From Nocardia asteroides (GTDB lineage: Bacteria > Actinomycetota > Actinomycetes > Mycobacteriales > Mycobacteriaceae), in the NCBI RefSeq assembly GCF_900637185.1, contig NZ_LR134352.1, positions 1,364,001 through 1,428,000 on the forward strand: 64,000 nucleotides of DNA. The letters run 5' to 3'. A program made the position numbers and the translations under genes. The stretch's first letter is position 1; every line of letters starts with the position of its first letter. The notes below the pieces were generated by a model. That model saw nothing but the letters and a program-made list of their open reading frames with translations. It was not told the origin of the DNA and did not search any database. Of this stretch, positions 1-8,555 are shown in pieces.

Positions 1-46
1 GGCCGCGGTTGGCGCCGGTGATGAACCAGGTGTGTGCGCGGGTCAT
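1..46 (-). CDS. SDR-family oxidoreductase, N-terminal fragment
   Basis: Only the first 15 codons lie in the window; they read MTRAHTWFITGANRG, the first beta strand and glycine-rich nucleotide-binding turn (TGANRG, family TGxxxGxG) of a short-chain dehydrogenase/reductase. The ATG is preceded by GGAGG at a normal distance. Substrate cannot be inferred. Two copies of a TetR-type dyad sit upstream, so the gene is probably repressor-controlled. Confidence 0.8.
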   Translation of the reverse strand, partial: MTRAHTWFITGANRG

Positions 47-67
47 GCACGCTCCTCCAGTTTCGGG

Positions 68-138
68 CGAGACGTTGCGTCTCGTTGATGGTCAAGACTC
101 TGCACCGGTTCCGGCGTTTTGTCAAGACGGAACGTCTC
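68..138. promoter_or_regulatory. Two-copy dyad operator upstream of the SDR gene
   Basis: Positions 69-83 read GAGACG-TTG-CGTCTC, flanked by one further matching pair (68 and 84). Positions 124-138 read AAGACG-GAA-CGTCTC. They share the architecture RAGACG-N3-CGTCTC, and an extra half site CGTCTTG follows at 138-144. Six-base arms with a 3-bp spacer are typical of TetR-family operators; the cognate regulator is not in view. The second copy would cover the promoter of the minus-strand SDR gene or of the plus-strand gene at 230. Confidence 0.6.
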
Positions 139-229
139 GTCTTGTTTTCGGGTGAACCGTGCGCCGATGTTCGTCGGGGCGTCATCGGTGCAGCACTCGG
201 GCGTCACCCGGGGCTGACACCGTAGGTCC

Positions 230-931
230 ATGAACGCTGAGCTGATCGTTTCCGTATCGGGGATCCGGGACACGACGCGCGACGCCGCGATCGAGTTCGC
301 GGCGGAGATGGACCAGCGGAATGTGCGGCTGTCGCTGCTGGTGGCGCCCCGGTTGAAGGGCAAGTACCGGCTGCTCGACGATCCGGCCACCCAGTCGTGG
401 CTGCGCGGTCGCAGGCACGAGGGCGACGCGATCGTGCTGCACGGCTACGACCAGGCCGCCACCAAACGGCGCAGGGCCGAGTTCGCGAGCCTGCCCCGGC
501 ACGAGGCCACCCTGCGGCTCAAGGCGGCCGACCGGGTGATGGAACAGGTGCAGTTGCGCACCCGCCTGTTCGCCGCACCGCGCTGGGACGCCTCGGCGGG
601 CGCGCTGGCCGCGCTGCCCGAGGTCGGGTTCCGGCTGGCGCTCGGGCTCACCAGCATCCTCGATCTGGAACGCGATGTGGCCCAGCGCGCGCGGGTGTAC
701 GGAATCGGTGAGGGATTCCGTGCCGAGCCGTGGTGGTGCCGGGCGCTGGTAATGGGCGCCGAGCGCACCGCGCGGCGCGGCGGCGTGCTGCGGCTGGCGG
801 TCTCGGCCGCGCAGTTGCAGCGGTCGGGTCCGCGGCAGGCGATGCTCGACGCCGTCGACCTGGCGCTGTATCACGGTGCGCGCAGCGAGGTCTACCGCTG
901 GGAGCCCTTCACCGCGGCCAGGGCTGCCTGA
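230..931 (+). CDS. DUF2334-type polysaccharide deacetylase-like protein
   Basis: This 233-residue protein has no signal peptide. It opens with a beta strand (ELIVSVSGI), then has LSLLVAPR, the signature HGYDQ near residue 71, and APRWDAS near residue 122. These fit the divergent polysaccharide-deacetylase superfamily called DUF2334, a cytoplasmic (beta/alpha) barrel. The substrate is unknown and the family's metal ligands are poorly defined. It converges on gadB across a strong hairpin. The ATG was chosen because it gives a family-like N terminus; its ribosome site is weak. Confidence 0.75.
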   Translation: MNAELIVSVSGIRDTTRDAAIEFAAEMDQRNVRLSLLVAPRLKGKYRLLDDPATQSWLRGRRHEGDAIVLHGYDQAATKRRRAEFASLPRHEATLRLKAADRVMEQVQLRTRLFAAPRWDASAGALAALPEVGFRLALGLTSILDLERDVAQRARVYGIGEGFRAEPWWCRALVMGAERTARRGGVLRLAVSAAQLQRSGPRQAMLDAVDLALYHGARSEVYRWEPFTAARAA

Positions 932-932
932 C

Positions 933-978
933 CGGCCACCGTCGCGCGCGTCGGCGATCAGGCGCGCGACGGTGGCCG
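933..978. terminator. Bidirectional terminator between DUF2334 gene and gadB
   Basis: A perfect 17-bp stem (arms 933-949 and 962-978, arm begins CGGCCACCGTCG) with a 12-nt loop starts one base after the plus-strand stop codon and ends just before the minus-strand stop codon of gadB. There is no strong U tract, as is common in actinobacteria. Confidence 0.8.
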
Positions 979-982
979 CATT

Positions 983-2359
983 TCACGGGACTTCCGGGGC
1001 GGCGTCGTGGGTGAAACCGCCCGCCTGCGCCCTCGTCAGCGGCGTGCGCCACGGGTTCTCGGCGAGTTGGTGCAGCCCGCGGCGGATGTCGGCGAGCAGC
1101 AGTTCGGTCATGTCGACGGTGAAGCCGTGCCGGAACACCGCGCGCATGATGGTCTCGTCCTGCCGGTCGGCGGGCAGTGGATAGGCCGCGATCAGCCAGC
1201 CGCGGGCGCGCAGCCGGTCGGACAGGTCGTAGAGGTTGTAGTCGGCGCCTTCGGCCAGCCGCCAGGCCACCGCGGTGATGCCGTGTTCCGGCTCGGCCGC
1301 GTGGATCAGCTCGAACGGGCCGATCTGGGCCAGTCCCTTCGCGAAATGCCGTGCGACGAGGTAGATCGCGGACTGCACGCGGGTGTAGCCGGCCCGGCCG
1401 AGCCGGATGAAGTCGTAGTACTGGGTGATCACCTGCCCGCCCGGCCGGGAGAAGTTCAGGTTGAACGTCGGCATGTTGCCGCCGAGGTAGTCGACGTCGA
1501 AGACCAGCTCGCGCGGCAGGTCGGCGGCCTCGCGCCAGATCGCCCAGCCCACCCCGAGCGGCGCGAGGCCGGTCTTGTGCCCGGAGGCGTTGATCGACTT
1601 CACCCGGGGTAAGCGGAAGTCCCACACCAGGTCCGGGGCGGTGAACGGGGCGAGGAAACCGCCGCTGGCCGCGTCAACGTGGATCGGGATGTCGGGGCCG
1701 CCGCCCGCGTGCAGGTCGTCGAGGGCGGCGCTGATCGCGGCGACGTCCTCGAACAGGCCGGTGAAGGTCTGGCCGAAGGTGGGTACCACGGCGATGGTGT
1801 TCGCGTCGCAGTACTTCGGCAGGTCGTCGGGGTGCAGGGTGTAGCGGCCGTCGCGCAGCGGGACCTGGCGCAGCTCCACGTCGAAGTAGCGGGCGAACTT
1901 CTCCCAGCACACCTGGACCGGACCGCTCACCAGGTTCGGGGTACCGGTGCCGCCGGCGGCCCGCCAGCGGAACTTGGCCGCCAGCCCGCCGAGCATGGCG
2001 GCTTCGCTGGAGCCGGTGGTGGAGGTGCCGAGGGTGCCCGCCGCGTCGGGGGCGTGCCAGAGGTCGGCGAGCATGCGCACGCAGCGCTTCTCGAGTTCGG
2101 CGGTCTGCGGGTATTCGTCCTTGTCGACGATGTTCTTGTCGATCGATTCGGCCATCAGCCTGCGTGCCTGATCGTCGATCCAGGTGGTGCAGAAGGTCGC
2201 CAGGTTCATTCTGGCCGCGCCGTCGAGGATCAATTCGTCGTGCACGATCTCGAAGGCGACATCGGGGAAGAGCTCGTAGATCGGGAATCCGCCGTGCGGG
2301 GCGGGCCGGGTGAATCCGGGGAGGCTGAAAAGGTCATGGGGATCGAGATTCTCGGCCAC
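983..2359 (-). CDS. gadB: Glutamate decarboxylase
   Basis: A PLP-dependent group II decarboxylase that converts glutamate to GABA and CO2 while consuming a proton, in the cytosol. The PLP-lysine motif is SINASGHKTG (near residue 272), with the upstream STTGSSEAAM cofactor loop and HVDAASGGF. Length is 458 residues, matching actinobacterial GadB. The reading frame also allows GTG at 2383, but GGAGGA immediately before GTG 2359 makes the latter the better start. It is transcribed divergently from the gadC-like antiporter, so decarboxylation and glutamate/GABA exchange probably work together for acid tolerance or GABA shunt flux. Confidence 0.93.
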   Translation of the reverse strand: MAENLDPHDLFSLPGFTRPAPHGGFPIYELFPDVAFEIVHDELILDGAARMNLATFCTTWIDDQARRLMAESIDKNIVDKDEYPQTAELEKRCVRMLADLWHAPDAAGTLGTSTTGSSEAAMLGGLAAKFRWRAAGGTGTPNLVSGPVQVCWEKFARYFDVELRQVPLRDGRYTLHPDDLPKYCDANTIAVVPTFGQTFTGLFEDVAAISAALDDLHAGGGPDIPIHVDAASGGFLAPFTAPDLVWDFRLPRVKSINASGHKTGLAPLGVGWAIWREAADLPRELVFDVDYLGGNMPTFNLNFSRPGGQVITQYYDFIRLGRAGYTRVQSAIYLVARHFAKGLAQIGPFELIHAAEPEHGITAVAWRLAEGADYNLYDLSDRLRARGWLIAAYPLPADRQDETIMRAVFRHGFTVDMTELLLADIRRGLHQLAENPWRTPLTRAQAGGFTHDAAPEVP

Positions 2360-2410
2360 TGTTCCTCCACTCAGAGGGTGCACTGCCAGGTGGTTGCTCT
2401 GGAGGCATTC

Positions 2411-2428
2411 TGCAACGATTCCGTTGCA
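2411..2428. promoter_or_regulatory. Inverted repeat in the gadB-gadC divergent promoter region
   Basis: TGCAACG-ATTC-CGTTGCA is a perfect 7-bp dyad between the two divergent gad genes. A second odd palindrome, CCTCGA-T-TCGAGG, lies at 2434-2446. Either could be the operator of a shared regulator; none is encoded nearby. Confidence 0.5.
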
Positions 2429-2537
2429 TATGCCCTCGATTCGAGGCTACCGGGAGGATGCTCGACAGTTACTATGCATGAGTAGGTGATCAAGGGTTTC
2501 CGCTAGTTGTGCAGGACCACAGCAGGAGGCAGCGCTG

Positions 2538-3962
2538 ATGACGGGCACCGCGACGAAAGCCGCGAATACCACGAAGTATTTGTCCTGGGTGACCTTGGCG
2601 TTGATGACCACCAGTTCGGTGGCCAGCCTCCGGTCCGCTCCCACCATGGCGGTCTACGGACTCGCCTGCGTATTCCTCTACATCATTCCCGCGATTCTGT
2701 TCCTGCTGCCGACCTCGCTGGTCGCCGCGGAACTGGCATCGGGCTGGCAGGGCGGCATCTACAAATGGGTCGGGGAGGGCTTGAACAAGCCGCTCGGCTT
2801 TCTCGCCGTCTGGTGCCAATTCGCCATGACGATCTTCTACTATCCGAGCCTGCTCGCATATGTGGCAAGCACTTTCGCCTACATCATCGACCCGTCCCTG
2901 GCCTCCAACGGCCTCTATGTGGCGATCGTGATCATCACCGTCTACTGGGCCGGGGTGTACGTGTCCTCGCAGGGCACCAAGACGGTGGCGGGCCTGTCGA
3001 GCATGGGGCTGGTGATCGGCACGCTGATCCCGGGCACGCTGCTGGTGGTGCTGGGCCTGGTGTTCCTCGCGCAGGGCAATCCGTCTGCGGCGCCGATGGA
3101 TTCGTCGCACCTGCTGCCCGCGTGGACCGGTCTGGCGAGCCTGGTGCTGATCGTCAACAACTTCCTGTCCTACGCGGGCATGGAGATGAACGCGGTGCAC
3201 GTGTCGTCGCTGAAGAACCCGGCCAAGGAGTTCCCGAAGGCCATGTTCATGGCCATGGGCCTGGTGCTGGTCATCTTCATCCTGCCCGCGCTGGCGATCA
3301 GCTGGGTGGTGCCCTCGGCGAGCCTGAGTCTCACCGCGGGCGTGATGCAGGCCTTCGACGGGTTCTTCAGCCACTTCGGCATCGGGTTCCTCACCCCGAT
3401 CGTCGGCATCGCGCTGGTGGCGGCCGCGGTGGGCGGCATGCTCACCTGGCTGGCCGGGCCGTCCAAGGGGCTGTTGCTGATCGGGCGCAGCGAGGGCTAT
3501 CTACCGCCGTGGCTGACCACGATGAACAAGCACGGGGTGCAGCAGAACATGCTGGTCGCGCAGGGTGTGTTCACCACCTTCATCGCGCTGCTCTACGCGT
3601 TCATCCCGAATGTCTCCAGCGCGTACTGGATTCTGTCGGTGATCACCACGCAGGTGTATCTGATCATGTACGTGCTGATGTTCGCCGCGGCCGCCAAGCT
3701 GCGCAGGGACGATCCGGATCATCCGCGCGGCTATCGCGCGCCCGCGCTGTTCGCGCTGTGCGGGCTCGGCGCGCTGTCCTCGGTGGCGGCGTTCGCCATC
3801 GGCTTCGTGCCGCCCTCGCAGTTCGGGTCCGGCAGCCCGTGGGTGTATCTGCTCATCGTCGGCGGCGGCATGGGCATCGTCGGCCTGCTGATCCCGTACC
3901 TGTTCTATCGCAACCGCAGTGAGAGCTGGAAACGCGCTGTCCCGGAAGGAGAACAGGTATGA
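2538..3962 (+). CDS. GadC-like amino acid antiporter (APC superfamily)
   Basis: A 474-residue membrane protein with about twelve hydrophobic segments. The first helix carries SSVASLRSAPTMA, characteristic of glutamate/GABA antiporters of the APC superfamily. TM6 contains NNFLSYAGMEMNAVHVSSLKNP, the usual unwound substrate-site region. It probably exchanges extracellular glutamate for GABA made by the divergent gadB product; related transporters for other amino acids cannot be excluded. AGGAGG lies about 10 nt before the ATG. The downstream small gene overlaps its last four bases (ATGA), so the genes are co-translated. Confidence 0.85.
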   Translation: MTGTATKAANTTKYLSWVTLALMTTSSVASLRSAPTMAVYGLACVFLYIIPAILFLLPTSLVAAELASGWQGGIYKWVGEGLNKPLGFLAVWCQFAMTIFYYPSLLAYVASTFAYIIDPSLASNGLYVAIVIITVYWAGVYVSSQGTKTVAGLSSMGLVIGTLIPGTLLVVLGLVFLAQGNPSAAPMDSSHLLPAWTGLASLVLIVNNFLSYAGMEMNAVHVSSLKNPAKEFPKAMFMAMGLVLVIFILPALAISWVVPSASLSLTAGVMQAFDGFFSHFGIGFLTPIVGIALVAAAVGGMLTWLAGPSKGLLLIGRSEGYLPPWLTTMNKHGVQQNMLVAQGVFTTFIALLYAFIPNVSSAYWILSVITTQVYLIMYVLMFAAAAKLRRDDPDHPRGYRAPALFALCGLGALSSVAAFAIGFVPPSQFGSGSPWVYLLIVGGGMGIVGLLIPYLFYRNRSESWKRAVPEGEQV

Positions 3963-4396
3963 CCACCGGAGACGCCCCGTACCACAAGCGGCGCTGGATC
4001 TACATCACGGCGGGTGCGCTGCTGGTGGTGTTCGCCCTGATCGGGCTGCTCACCTTCAGCGAGATCCGGGAGAGCGCCAAGGCGCAGGACAAGGCCGAAC
4101 AGCTGCACAACAGCCTGCTCGCCGCCGGGCTGCCCGCGCCGGACGCCGACGTGATCGCCGACGCGCTCGGCGAGGACGGCGGCTCGGTGTGCCAGGACCC
4201 GAGTGCGGCGTTGACCAAGGCGAGGTATCAGGCCGCCATCACCAACGGCGCGTCCGGGCCGGGGCAGCGGCCGGTGATCGGCCCGCGCGACGCCACCGAG
4301 GCGGTGGCCTTGACGATCGCCACCTATTGCCCGGATCGGTTGTCGGACTACCTTTCTCAACTGGACTCCCTGAAACTGGACGACACGACGAAGTGA
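3959..4396 (+). CDS. Small single-pass membrane protein, DUF732-like outer domain
   Basis: This 145-residue protein has one transmembrane helix (about residues 14-34, YITAGALLVVFALIGLL) and a helical domain predicted outside the membrane. That domain has two cysteines: one in SVCQDP and one in the ending ATYCPD. The spacing (helix, first Cys, helix, YCP near the C terminus) recalls the secreted DUF732 domain common in mycobacteria, but this is inference. ATGA overlap with the antiporter gene and an 10-nt gap to the peptidase indicate one operon. Function is unknown; an accessory role for the antiporter is possible. Confidence 0.7.
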   Translation: MTTGDAPYHKRRWIYITAGALLVVFALIGLLTFSEIRESAKAQDKAEQLHNSLLAAGLPAPDADVIADALGEDGGSVCQDPSAALTKARYQAAITNGASGPGQRPVIGPRDATEAVALTIATYCPDRLSDYLSQLDSLKLDDTTK

Positions 4397-4406
4397 GGCG
4401 TGATCG

Positions 4407-5759
4407 ATGACCGACACCCCCGAAGTGGCTGCCCTGCGCACCAAGGTCGCCGGGTTGATGGGCCGGGCGAAAACCGATCTGGCCCAGCTCATCTCGCTCA
4501 AATCGGTGGCCGACCCGCGCCAGTTCCCGCCGGAGGGCTGCGAGCAGACCGCCCAGTGGGTGGCCGACGCGTTCGCCGCGGCCGGGCTCACCGAGGTCGG
4601 CCTGCACGAGACGCCCGACGGCAGCAAGGCCGTCATCGCGTCCAAGCCCGCCCCGGACGGCGCGCCGACGGTGCTGCTGTACTGCCACTACGACGTGCAG
4701 CCACCGCTGGGCGACGATGCCTGGCACACCCCGGTCTGGACGCTGACCGACAAGGACGGCCGCTGGTACGGGCGCGGCGCGGCGGACTGCAAGGGCAATA
4801 TCGTCACCCACCTCACGGCGCTGCGGGCGATCGGGCCGGACTTCCCGATCGGCATCAAGGTGGTCTCGGAGGGTTCCGAGGAGCAGGGCACCGGCGGACT
4901 CGAGAAATTCGTCGCCGCCAATCCGGAACTGCTGCGCGCCGACGCCATCCTGGTCGCCGACTGCGGCAACTTCGCGGTGGGCGTGCCGACGTTCACCCAG
5001 ACCCTGCGCGGCATGGTGAACGTGGTGCTCACCGTGAAGACGCTGGCCGGTCCGATGCACTCGGGCATGTTCGGCGGTCCGGCGCCGGACGCGCTCGCCG
5101 CGATGATCCAGCTGCTGTCGACACTGCGTGACGCCGACGGCAACACCACCATCGACGGGCTCACCAACGACCAGCAGTGGGCGGGCGCGCAGTATCCGGC
5201 CGAGGACTTCCGGGCCGACGCGGGCGTACTCGACGGCGTCGACCTGCTCGGCCGCGGCACCGTCTCCGACATGGTGTGGGCCCGGCCCGCGCTGACCGTG
5301 CTCGGGATGGACGTGCCCGCGGTGGTCGGGTCGTCGGCGGCCATCCAGCCCAGCACCAGGGCCCGGCTGAATCTGCGCATCCCGCCGGGCACCGAGCCCA
5401 AGCAGGCCTACGACCTGCTGGAGAAGCACCTGCGCGCGCACCTGCCGTGGAACGCCCAGCTCGACATCGAGCTCGAGGCGCTGGGCGAACCGTTCGTCGC
5501 CGCCGAGCACGGGCCCGCCCGGTCGGCACTGGAACAGGCGATGGCGACCTCCTACGGCCGGTCGGTGACCACCGAGGGGCAGGGCGGCTCGATTCCGCTG
5601 TGCAACGTCTTCGCCGACACCTACCCGAACGCGGAGATCATGCTGATCGGCGTGGAGGAGCCGAAGTGCCTGATCCACGCGCCCAACGAGAGCGTGGACC
5701 CCACCGAGATCGAGCACATGGCCCTGGCCGAGGCGTTGTTCCTGAGCAGCTACCGCTGA
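4407..5759 (+). CDS. M20-family metallodipeptidase
   Basis: A 450-residue zinc peptidase of the M20 carnosinase/dipeptidase type, cytosolic. Visible metal and catalytic residues are CHYDVQPP (His plus Asp), GRGAADCKGN (bridging Asp), SEGSEEQGTGG (catalytic Glu pair), ADCGN and the C-terminal LIHAPNESV (His). The lid domain between about residues 200 and 330 is present. It is the last gene of the gadC operon, so it may supply amino acids such as glutamate from dipeptides. It ends directly against the convergent MBL gene. Confidence 0.88.
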   Translation: MTDTPEVAALRTKVAGLMGRAKTDLAQLISLKSVADPRQFPPEGCEQTAQWVADAFAAAGLTEVGLHETPDGSKAVIASKPAPDGAPTVLLYCHYDVQPPLGDDAWHTPVWTLTDKDGRWYGRGAADCKGNIVTHLTALRAIGPDFPIGIKVVSEGSEEQGTGGLEKFVAANPELLRADAILVADCGNFAVGVPTFTQTLRGMVNVVLTVKTLAGPMHSGMFGGPAPDALAAMIQLLSTLRDADGNTTIDGLTNDQQWAGAQYPAEDFRADAGVLDGVDLLGRGTVSDMVWARPALTVLGMDVPAVVGSSAAIQPSTRARLNLRIPPGTEPKQAYDLLEKHLRAHLPWNAQLDIELEALGEPFVAAEHGPARSALEQAMATSYGRSVTTEGQGGSIPLCNVFADTYPNAEIMLIGVEEPKCLIHAPNESVDPTEIEHMALAEALFLSSYR

Positions 5760-6404
5760 TCAGAACTGGCCCTGGTCCTCGGGTTCGATCACGCGGAACT
5801 CGGTGCCGGCCGGGGCCATTTCGCTCAGCCTGCCGAAGTAGATGCCCTGTGCCTGCGGCGCGATGATGCCGTGGTGGATCGGCAGCGCGGTGCGCGGGTT
5901 GACCGCGCGCAGGTAGTCGACGGTGTCGGAGATCTTCATCCAGGGGGCGGCGGCCGGGATGGCGAGCACGCCCACCGGCACCGGCGGCACCCACAGCGAG
6001 TCGCCGGGATGGACCAGCTGCGCCGGATCGGACCGGGTGCCCAGCTGGAAGACGGTGTTGTCGATCACCGGGATGTCCGGGTGGATCACCGCGTGGCGTC
6101 CGCCACCGCCGGTGATCTGCAGCTCGCCGATGTCGAGCACCTGGCCCGCCGAGACCGGCTCCCAGCCCTCGCTGCGCTGCTGGGCGGTCTGCGGATCGGA
6201 CAGCAGGCGGGCGGTGGGGTTGGCCTCGATCAGCGCCTCGATCCGGGTGGGATCGATGTGGTCGGGGTGCTGGTGGGTCACCGCGATCGCGTCCAGCCCG
6301 GTGATGCCCTCGAATCCGTGCGCGAAGGTGCCGGGATCGAACAGCACCTTCACACCGTGTAGTTCCACCAGGATGCAGGAATGACCGAAGTGGGCGATGC
6401 GCAT
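5760..6404 (-). CDS. MBL-fold metal-dependent hydrolase
   Basis: A 214-residue metallo-beta-lactamase-fold protein starting MRIAHFGHSCILVE and carrying the zinc motif THQHPDHIDP (HxHxDH) near residue 63, a third ligand region around VIDNTV and IHHGII near the C terminus. It resembles UlaG-like or RNase Z-like small hydrolases; substrate unknown. A -10-like TAGCAT at 6412-6417 lies seven bases before the ATG, and no ribosome site is visible, so the mRNA is probably leaderless. Confidence 0.85.
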   Translation of the reverse strand: MRIAHFGHSCILVELHGVKVLFDPGTFAHGFEGITGLDAIAVTHQHPDHIDPTRIEALIEANPTARLLSDPQTAQQRSEGWEPVSAGQVLDIGELQITGGGGRHAVIHPDIPVIDNTVFQLGTRSDPAQLVHPGDSLWVPPVPVGVLAIPAAAPWMKISDTVDYLRAVNPRTALPIHHGIIAPQAQGIYFGRLSEMAPAGTEFRVIEPEDQGQF

Positions 6405-6502
6405 ACACCCGATGCTAAGCCGCGGTGACCCCGGAACGTCGGCACGACGGCCGGGTCAACTAGGATTTGTGCGTAACCCCCACACCACATGAGGAGCAAC
6501 GC

Positions 6503-6739
6503 GTGGCACGAGTCGTGGTCGAGGTCATGCCGAAGGCCGAGATCCTGGACCCCCAGGGACAGGCCGTGGTCGGCGCGCTCCCGCGTCTGGGATTCGCCGG
6601 AATCTCGGATGTGCGGCAGGGCAAGCGCTTCGAGCTCGAGGTCGACGAGAGTGTCTCCGACGCCGAGCTCGAGCAGATCGCCGAGGCGCTGCTGGCCAAC
6701 ACGGTGATCGAGGACTGGAAGGTCGTGCGGGTCTCGTGA
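6503..6739 (+). CDS. purS: Phosphoribosylformylglycinamidine synthase subunit PurS
   Basis: A 78-residue protein ([19 protein letters not shown] at the start) that forms the structural bridge between PurL and PurQ in the fourth step of purine synthesis. The GTG at 6503 is preceded by GAGGAG; upstream in-frame ATG codons would add a non-family extension and are rejected. A -10-like TAGGAT lies near 6461. purQ overlaps its stop codon by four bases. Confidence 0.95.
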   Translation: MARVVVEVMPKAEILDPQGQAVVGALPRLGFAGISDVRQGKRFELEVDESVSDAELEQIAEALLANTVIEDWKVVRVS

Positions 6740-7413
6740 GCGCGCGTATCGGCGTCATCACTTTCCCCGGCACGCTCGACGACGTCGACGCGGCCCGCGC
6801 GGTGCGGCTGGCCGGCGCGGAGGCCGTGAGCCTCTGGCACGCCGACGCCGACATCAAGGGTGTCGACGCGGTCATCGTGCCCGGCGGCTTCTCCTACGGC
6901 GACTACCTGCGCTGCGGCGCCATCGCCCGGTTCGCGCCGGTGATGGGCGAGGTCGTGCGCGCGGCCGGTCAGGGCCTGCCGGTGCTGGGCATCTGCAACG
7001 GCTTCCAGGTGCTGTGCGAGGCGGGCCTGCTGCCCGGCGCGCTCACCCGCAACGAGGGCCTGCACTTCATCTGCCGCGACGAGTGGCTGCAGGTCGAGGC
7101 GACGAACACCGCCTGGACCTCCCGCTACGAGCAGGGCGCGCAGATCCTCATCCCGCTGAAGTCGGGCGAGGGCCGCTACCAGGCGTCGACGCAGGTGCTC
7201 GACGAGCTCGAGGGCGAAGGCCGCGTGGTGTTCCGCTACGCGGGCGACAACCCGAACGGCTCGCAGCGCGGCATCGCCGGCATCTCCTCGGCCAACGGCC
7301 GCATCGTCGGCCTGATGCCGCACCCCGAGCACGCCACCGAGGCTCTCACCGGCCCGAGTGACGACGGCCTCGGCATGTTCTACTCGGTCCTCGACAGCCT
7401 GGTCAACGCCTGA
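6736..7413 (+). CDS. purQ: Phosphoribosylformylglycinamidine synthase glutaminase subunit
   Basis: A class I glutamine amidotransferase of 225 residues that releases ammonia for PurL. The nucleophile cysteine is in [11 protein letters not shown] (near residue 85), and the catalytic His/Glu pair is in MPHPEHAT near the C terminus. The GTG start overlaps the purS stop (GTGA), so the two are translationally coupled. It ends directly against the convergent AmiC-like gene with no room for a separate terminator. Confidence 0.96.
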   Translation: MSARIGVITFPGTLDDVDAARAVRLAGAEAVSLWHADADIKGVDAVIVPGGFSYGDYLRCGAIARFAPVMGEVVRAAGQGLPVLGICNGFQVLCEAGLLPGALTRNEGLHFICRDEWLQVEATNTAWTSRYEQGAQILIPLKSGEGRYQASTQVLDELEGEGRVVFRYAGDNPNGSQRGIAGISSANGRIVGLMPHPEHATEALTGPSDDGLGMFYSVLDSLVNA

Positions 7414-8490
7414 TCAGTCCAGCTCGTCGATGATGTCGAAGTCCACTCCGTCGGCCCGCGCCAGATAGGCGGGGCCGACGGCTTGGTTTCCGGCGAAGCC
7501 ACGGCGGGTGGACGGGCCGTCCAGGGCGATGCCCGAGGCCAGCCGGGCCGAAATCGTCGGCACATCCAGGGTGCCCACCGTGTCGGCCAGCGTGGCGAGC
7601 AGGTGGACCGCCTCGTAGGTGGAATTGCTGAAAGTGGTCAGGGCCGGGGCGAAGGCGCCCTGGTGCGCGCGATAGCGGGCGCGCCGGTCGCGGCCGTCGG
7701 CGGAGTGCTCGTCGACGAAGAAGCCCGAGGCCACGTACAAGTTCTGGTTGGCCGCCGGGCCCGCGCTGAGCAGCACGTTCTCGTCGACCGCCGGGCTCAG
7801 CCTGGGCATGATCGCGGGCAGGCCGGTCGCGGTGAACTGCCGGTTGAAGCGGGCGGTGTCGGCGCCGACCATCAGGATCAGCACCGCGTCGGCGTGCAGC
7901 AGCGCCGGGCTGTCCAGGAACGCGTGGAAATCGGTGGTGCCCAGCGGGACGTACTGCTCGACCACGATGTCGGCGGGCGACGGCAGCGCCCGGCGCAGCG
8001 CGTTGACGGTCTGGCGCGGCCAGATGTAGTCGTTGCCGATCACCGCCCAGCGGCGCACTCCGAGTTCGCGCGCCAGCCACGCGACGGCGGGCACGGTCTG
8101 ATGGTCGGGATGCTCGCCCACCAGCAGCACTCCCGGGCGCTCGTCGGGCAGGCCCTCGTGATCGGTCGCGTAGAGGTAGGGGACCCGGCTGTCGACGATG
8201 TCGGCGACCGCGCGGCGCACCGCCGAGGTGTGCCAGCCGGTGATCGCGCCGACCATGCCGGTCGCCAGGAACGCCTCGACCTCGGTGGCCACCTCGTAGG
8301 GCGGGCGTCCACCGTCGATGGTGGTGAGCCGAATTTCGCGGCCCAGAATTCCTGTCCCACTATTGATTTCGTCGACCGCCAGCGAAATTGCCGCGGTGCA
8401 CGACGGAGCGATGATCCCGCCCGGGCCCTGCGTGGGCACGATCGAGAGAATCTCGATCGTCTCGTCCCGACTCTCGTCGAACGTGGGCAT
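7414..8490 (-). CDS. AmiC-like periplasmic-binding-fold protein, cytoplasmic
   Basis: This 358-residue protein has the type I periplasmic-binding fold used by branched-chain amino acid or amide receptors (starts ILSIVPTQGPGGIIAPS, then AAISLAVDEINSGTGILGREI and the AITGWHTSAVRRAV strand-turn). It has no signal peptide or lipobox. That points to a cytosolic ligand sensor like AmiC, which controls amidase operons in Pseudomonas, rather than an ABC receptor. No amidase, AmiR or ABC transporter lies nearby, so it is an orphan. It is divergent from a MarR gene across a 65-bp gap containing a perfect dyad, suggesting the two are co-regulated. Confidence 0.7.
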   Translation of the reverse strand: MPTFDESRDETIEILSIVPTQGPGGIIAPSCTAAISLAVDEINSGTGILGREIRLTTIDGGRPPYEVATEVEAFLATGMVGAITGWHTSAVRRAVADIVDSRVPYLYATDHEGLPDERPGVLLVGEHPDHQTVPAVAWLARELGVRRWAVIGNDYIWPRQTVNALRRALPSPADIVVEQYVPLGTTDFHAFLDSPALLHADAVLILMVGADTARFNRQFTATGLPAIMPRLSPAVDENVLLSAGPAANQNLYVASGFFVDEHSADGRDRRARYRAHQGAFAPALTTFSNSTYEAVHLLATLADTVGTLDVPTISARLASGIALDGPSTRRGFAGNQAVGPAYLARADGVDFDIIDELD

Positions 8491-8512
8491 TCTGTACTCT
8501 ATCGCTGAAGTG

Positions 8513-8528
8513 CGAACAGGAATGTTCG
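8513..8528. promoter_or_regulatory. Inverted repeat between AmiC-like and MarR genes
   Basis: CGAACA-GGAA-TGTTCG is a perfect 6-bp dyad with a 4-bp spacer in the middle of a 65-bp divergent promoter region. It is the natural candidate operator for the adjacent MarR protein. Confidence 0.65.
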
Positions 8529-8555
8529 AATGTATGTGTCGGCAGGTGGGTGGGA

